Shown piece by piece: positions 20,334 through 20,845 of a stretch of 20,845 nt of DNA. The notes under the pieces are model-generated. The model was given only the letters and a program-made list of their open reading frames with translations, was not told where the DNA came from and did not search any database. This DNA comes from JAFGED01 sp964551295 (GTDB lineage Bacteria > Chloroflexota > Anaerolineae > B4-G1), in NCBI GenBank assembly GCA_964551295.1, contig CAZKDJ010000054.1, positions 1 to 20,845 of the forward strand, in the 5' to 3' direction. Within the stretch, counting starts at the first letter, position 1, and each line of letters starts with the position of its first letter. A program made the position numbers and the translations under genes.

Positions 20334-20845
20334 CTACTTGCCGAACAGGCTCACCGCAGCGATGATGGGTGCAAACAGGGACGATACCAGCGACATCACG
20401 GTGATCAGCGTGTTGAGCGACGGGCCGGCGGTGTCCTTGAAGGGATCGCCGACGGTGTCGCCTACCACACTAGCCTTGTGTGAGTCAGAGCCCTTGCCAC
20501 CAAAGTGGCCGGATTCGATGTACTTTTTGGCATTGTCCCACAAGCCGCCGGCGTTGGCCATCAGCAGGGCAAAGATGATGCCGGTAAAGATGGCGCCACC
20601 CAGAAAGGCCCCCAGGGTCTCGGGGCCCATCAAAAAGCCGATGATGAGCGGCAGGAGCACGGCCAGGAAGGCCGGGCCGATCAGCGAGGTGAGCGCGCCT
20701 TGGGCTGCCAGACTGACGCAAGTCTCATAGTCAGGCTCGGACGTGCCGGCCAGGATGCCGGGGTCGCGCGCGAACTGCCTGCGCACCTCCTCGATCATGT
20801 CGAAGGCGTTGCGCGTCACCGAGAGCATCGTCAGCGCGCTAAAGA
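20334..20845 (-). CDS. hppA: Membrane-bound pyrophosphatase (H+/Na+-translocating), C-terminal part
   Basis: The last 170 residues of the protein; the frame is open to the right edge of the window. FSALTMLSVTRNAFDMIEEVRRQF, PDYETCVSLAAQGAL, two or three membrane helices (SLIGPAFLAVLLPLIIGFLM; AFLGGAIFTGIIFALLMANAGG), then DNAKKYIESG, GGKGSDSHKASVVGDTVGDP and FKDTAGPSLNTLITVM are the conserved end of membrane pyrophosphatases; DTVGDPFKDT belongs to the pyrophosphate site. The enzyme couples pyrophosphate hydrolysis to ion pumping across the cytoplasmic membrane. The residues that decide potassium dependence and ion choice lie outside the window. Confidence 0.95.
   Translation of the reverse strand, partial: FSALTMLSVTRNAFDMIEEVRRQFARDPGILAGTSEPDYETCVSLAAQGALTSLIGPAFLAVLLPLIIGFLMGPETLGAFLGGAIFTGIIFALLMANAGGLWDNAKKYIESGHFGGKGSDSHKASVVGDTVGDPFKDTAGPSLNTLITVMSLVSSLFAPIIAAVSLFGK

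Noticed and set aside
1..20845. CRISPR array, tRNA or rRNA genes
   Set aside because: No regularly spaced direct repeats with unique spacers, and no cloverleaf or conserved rRNA segment, were seen on reading both strands by eye; no covariance search was run.

Overview
The window reads as a stretch of a moderately GC-rich anaerobic or facultative bacterial chromosome, most likely Chloroflexota (Anaerolineae-like). This rests on the gene mix: a 2-oxoacid:ferredoxin oxidoreductase, a membrane pyrophosphatase, an AmmeMemoRadiSam triad, a DUF3048 lipoprotein, an FmdB zinc ribbon, an MNT/HEPN pair and a DUF1156-like methylase. Taxonomy is inference; no rRNA, tRNA or CRISPR array was seen.

Layout. 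Positions 1-474 (minus) hold the start of a ferredoxin-dependent 2-oxoacid oxidoreductase operon: a delta ferredoxin subunit, then the alpha subunit, cut by the window edge. Positions 560-8313 are an accessory region: a RAYT/Y1 transposase with two inverted REP-like palindromes at its 5' side, a membrane-anchored protein with a 14-residue Pro-centred repeat, a GGTA/TACC degenerate repeat array, a methylase-like protein with an altered catalytic motif, a complete insertion sequence (4300-7015), a small Gly-rich membrane protein, and a nucleotidyltransferase/HEPN pair.

The insertion sequence is the most unusual item. It has 14-bp perfect terminal inverted repeats, a likely CAT target duplication and subterminal repeats. 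It carries two overlapping genes: a compact sigma-70-like protein (region 2 plus region 4) and a DDE transposase. An element that brings its own sigma-factor-like protein is, as far as I know, not a standard IS architecture.

Positions 8526-13098 (plus) are a tightly packed operon behind a near-consensus promoter and two copies of a 23-bp palindromic operator. It encodes a HemN-like radical SAM protein, a second radical SAM protein, a short fold-type-I PLP aminotransferase-like protein, a third radical SAM protein and a small unknown protein. Most joints are ATGA stop/start overlaps. This looks like an undescribed biosynthetic pathway.

Positions 13114-20845 are more housekeeping-like: a DUF3048 lipoprotein (plus); a convergent AmmeMemoRadiSam operon (radical SAM, Memo, AMMECR1; minus); an alkylglycerone-phosphate-synthase-like FAD enzyme (plus); a two-gene operon of a metallo-beta-lactamase-fold protein that has lost its metal ligands and a 99-residue protein (plus); then, on the minus strand, an FmdB-type zinc ribbon and the C-terminal part of a membrane pyrophosphatase, which runs off the right edge.
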